Shown here: positions 29,911-31,106 of the stretch, piece after piece
Layout: each line of letters opens with the position of its first letter
Numbering within the stretch: the first letter of the stretch is position 1
Program-made: the position numbers and the translations under genes
Notes under the pieces: generated by a model
Databases searched by the model: none
Told to the model about the DNA's origin: nothing
Seen by the model: the letters and a program-made list of their open reading frames with translations, nothing else
From: Candidatus Taylorbacteria bacterium RIFCSPLOWO2_01_FULL_45_15b
GTDB lineage: Bacteria > Patescibacteriota > Minisyncoccia > Phycocordibacterales > 01-FULL-45-15b
Direction of reading: 5' to 3'
DNA length: 31,106 bases
Assembly: GCA_001822655.1 (NCBI GenBank)
Contig: MHRX01000036.1
Coordinates: 4,421-35,526, forward strand

Positions 29911-31106
29911 ATACGGCATGGATAATTTTAGTGTCGGGCATACTAAATCTGTTTCTAGGATTAATGGTTTGGCTACGTGATGTAAAAAATCGGTTGAATT
30001 TTGGATTTGCACTTTTCAGTCTCAGTACGGTCCTTCTCATTCTTCTGGATTTCATATTTCGATTTCAACCGTCATTGCTAATTCTGAGAGCAAGTTATGC
30101 TTGTGCGGCTCTCGTTCCTATGGCCGCACTTTTTTGGATACTGGAAATTTGCAAGAGTAATTTACGAAGTTCGGTCTTGTATAGATATGGCCTTTTATTT
30201 CTTCCGGGATTAATTTTTTTTATACTCCCATTTATCAATCAACTAATTGTGGCCGATATTTATGAACTAACAATTCTTGGATATCGAGGAAAGCTCGGCC
30301 CGCTTTTTGGTCTCTATGCTCTTTATTTTATTTCATATATGGTTTTTTTTATTACTCTACTCTATCGTACTCAGAGAAATAGCATCGACTCGATTTTTGT
30401 TCTTCAAATTCGATTTATCTTATTAGGAATTACTTTATATGGTATTTCTGCGCTTACCGCGAGTGTTATATTGCCGCAATTTTTTCAAATATTTGATTAT
30501 ACTTTACTTGATGCTCCGAGTTTAATTTTTTTTGTTGGCTTTACCGCGTATGCTATTTTGAAGTTGCACCTTTTTAACATAAAGGTTATCGCGACTGAGT
30601 TACTGGTCTTCGCACTTTCTATATTTATTTTTATAAGAGCGGTAGTTTCTGAGAGCGTTACTGAACAATTTATTAATGCCGGGATTTTTCTATCAATTAT
30701 TATCGTTGGTGTCTTCTTAATTAGGAGTGTTATTAAGGAGGTTTCGCAGCGTGAAAAAATCGAGACCTTGGCGAAAGATTTGGAAAAAACGAATGCTGAT
30801 CTAGAGTCTGCCAATGTACGATTGAAGGAGTTGGATAAATTGAAATCGGAATTTGTGTCGCTTGCTTCACATCAGATGCGAGGGCCTATTACAGCGATTA
30901 AGGGCTACGCATCATTGCTTATTGAGGGTATGTACGGGAAACTGGACGATAAAGTAAAGGAAGCGGTCGGCGTTATCTTTGAATCGAGCGCAAGCATGGC
31001 GGTCATAGTGGACGACTTTTTGAACCTAACGAAAATAGAGCAGGGGAAAATGTCCTATGATTTTACACTTGTAGATATTTGCTCCGTCGCCGATGAAGTA
31101 TCAAAA
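29907..31106 (+). CDS. Membrane sensor histidine kinase, 3' end outside the window
   Basis: The frame is open to the window edge for 400 codons, starting at the ATG that overlaps the preceding TGA. Residues 1-240 or so hold about seven hydrophobic helices (for example ILVSGILNLFLGLMVWL and later YGLLFLPGLIFFILPFI), as in the 7TM N-terminal region of histidine kinases. A coiled coil of about 50 residues follows (REKIETLAKDLEKTNADLES), then the HisKA domain with the phospho-accepting H322 in SLASHQMRGPITAIKGYASL. The ATP-binding HATPase_c domain would follow outside. It probably senses a signal at or in the membrane; no response regulator is seen here. Confidence 0.85.
   Translation, partial: MNTAWIILVSGILNLFLGLMVWLRDVKNRLNFGFALFSLSTVLLILLDFIFRFQPSLLILRASYACAALVPMAALFWILEICKSNLRSSVLYRYGLLFLPGLIFFILPFINQLIVADIYELTILGYRGKLGPLFGLYALYFISYMVFFITLLYRTQRNSIDSIFVLQIRFILLGITLYGISALTASVILPQFFQIFDYTLLDAPSLIFFVGFTAYAILKLHLFNIKVIATELLVFALSIFIFIRAVVSESVTEQFINAGIFLSIIIVGVFLIRSVIKEVSQREKIETLAKDLEKTNADLESANVRLKELDKLKSEFVSLASHQMRGPITAIKGYASLLIEGMYGKLDDKVKEAVGVIFESSASMAVIVDDFLNLTKIEQGKMSYDFTLVDICSVADEVSK

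Noticed and set aside
1..31106. CRISPR array, rRNA genes or complete tRNA genes
   Set aside because: No regularly spaced repeats, no rRNA-like stretch and no full cloverleaf were seen; the tRNA-like string at 10715 has no downstream arms.
1..31106. Recoded TGA (Gly) as in Gracilibacteria/SR1
   Set aside because: tatD and the amidohydrolase end in TGA at the expected family length, so TGA is a stop here.

Overview
The window looks like a chromosomal segment of a Candidate Phyla Radiation (Patescibacteria) bacterium, most likely a Parcubacteria relative. This is an inference from four things: a shortened alanyl-tRNA synthetase, a PilM/FtsA-like gene next to a membrane-anchored baseplate-J-like gene, compact ribosomal proteins, and many genes whose -10 box lies only 4-9 nt before the start codon, as expected for leaderless mRNAs. 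TGA is used as an ordinary stop (tatD, the amidohydrolase), so the recoded Gracilibacteria/SR1 code does not apply.

Positions 1-16600 are a housekeeping region, almost entirely on the plus strand. It holds the tail of a hypothetical membrane protein, alaS, tatD, the PilM-like and J-like pair, and then infA-rpmJ-rpsM-rpsK-rpsD-rpoA-rplQ-rplM-rpsI. A 640-base gene-free, hairpin-rich gap follows. After it come grpE, a small unknown gene, dnaK, a minus-strand membrane protein, dnaJ and a plsC-like acyltransferase. The gaps before rplM and rpsD contain paired elements that could be ribosomal-protein leader RNAs.

Positions 16600-31106 are accessory and strand-mixed. Two hypothetical genes come first, one of them TPR-like. 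They are followed by a graspetide-type ATP-grasp ligase, a SAM methyltransferase, an intact IS982-like insertion sequence with terminal inverted repeats, a histone-deacetylase-superfamily amidohydrolase, a QueD/PTPS homologue and an APH/choline-kinase-like phosphotransferase. Next is a two-gene operon of a 449-residue protein I do not recognise and a full-length transketolase, then a small alpha/beta hydrolase. The window ends with an alpha-oxoamine synthase (KBL/BioF/SPT type), a metal-dependent amidohydrolase and a membrane histidine kinase that runs off the edge. Two genes here, the unknown protein and transketolase, carry strong Shine-Dalgarno sequences, unlike most genes of the housekeeping half.

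The accessory half reads like a set of small-molecule tailoring enzymes (ligase, methyltransferase, deacetylase, kinase, C2-transfer enzyme, C-C-forming PLP enzyme, hydrolases) with a possible sensor at its end. No complete known pathway can be assembled from it. It is the best candidate here for an undescribed system, but the link between the genes is only positional.
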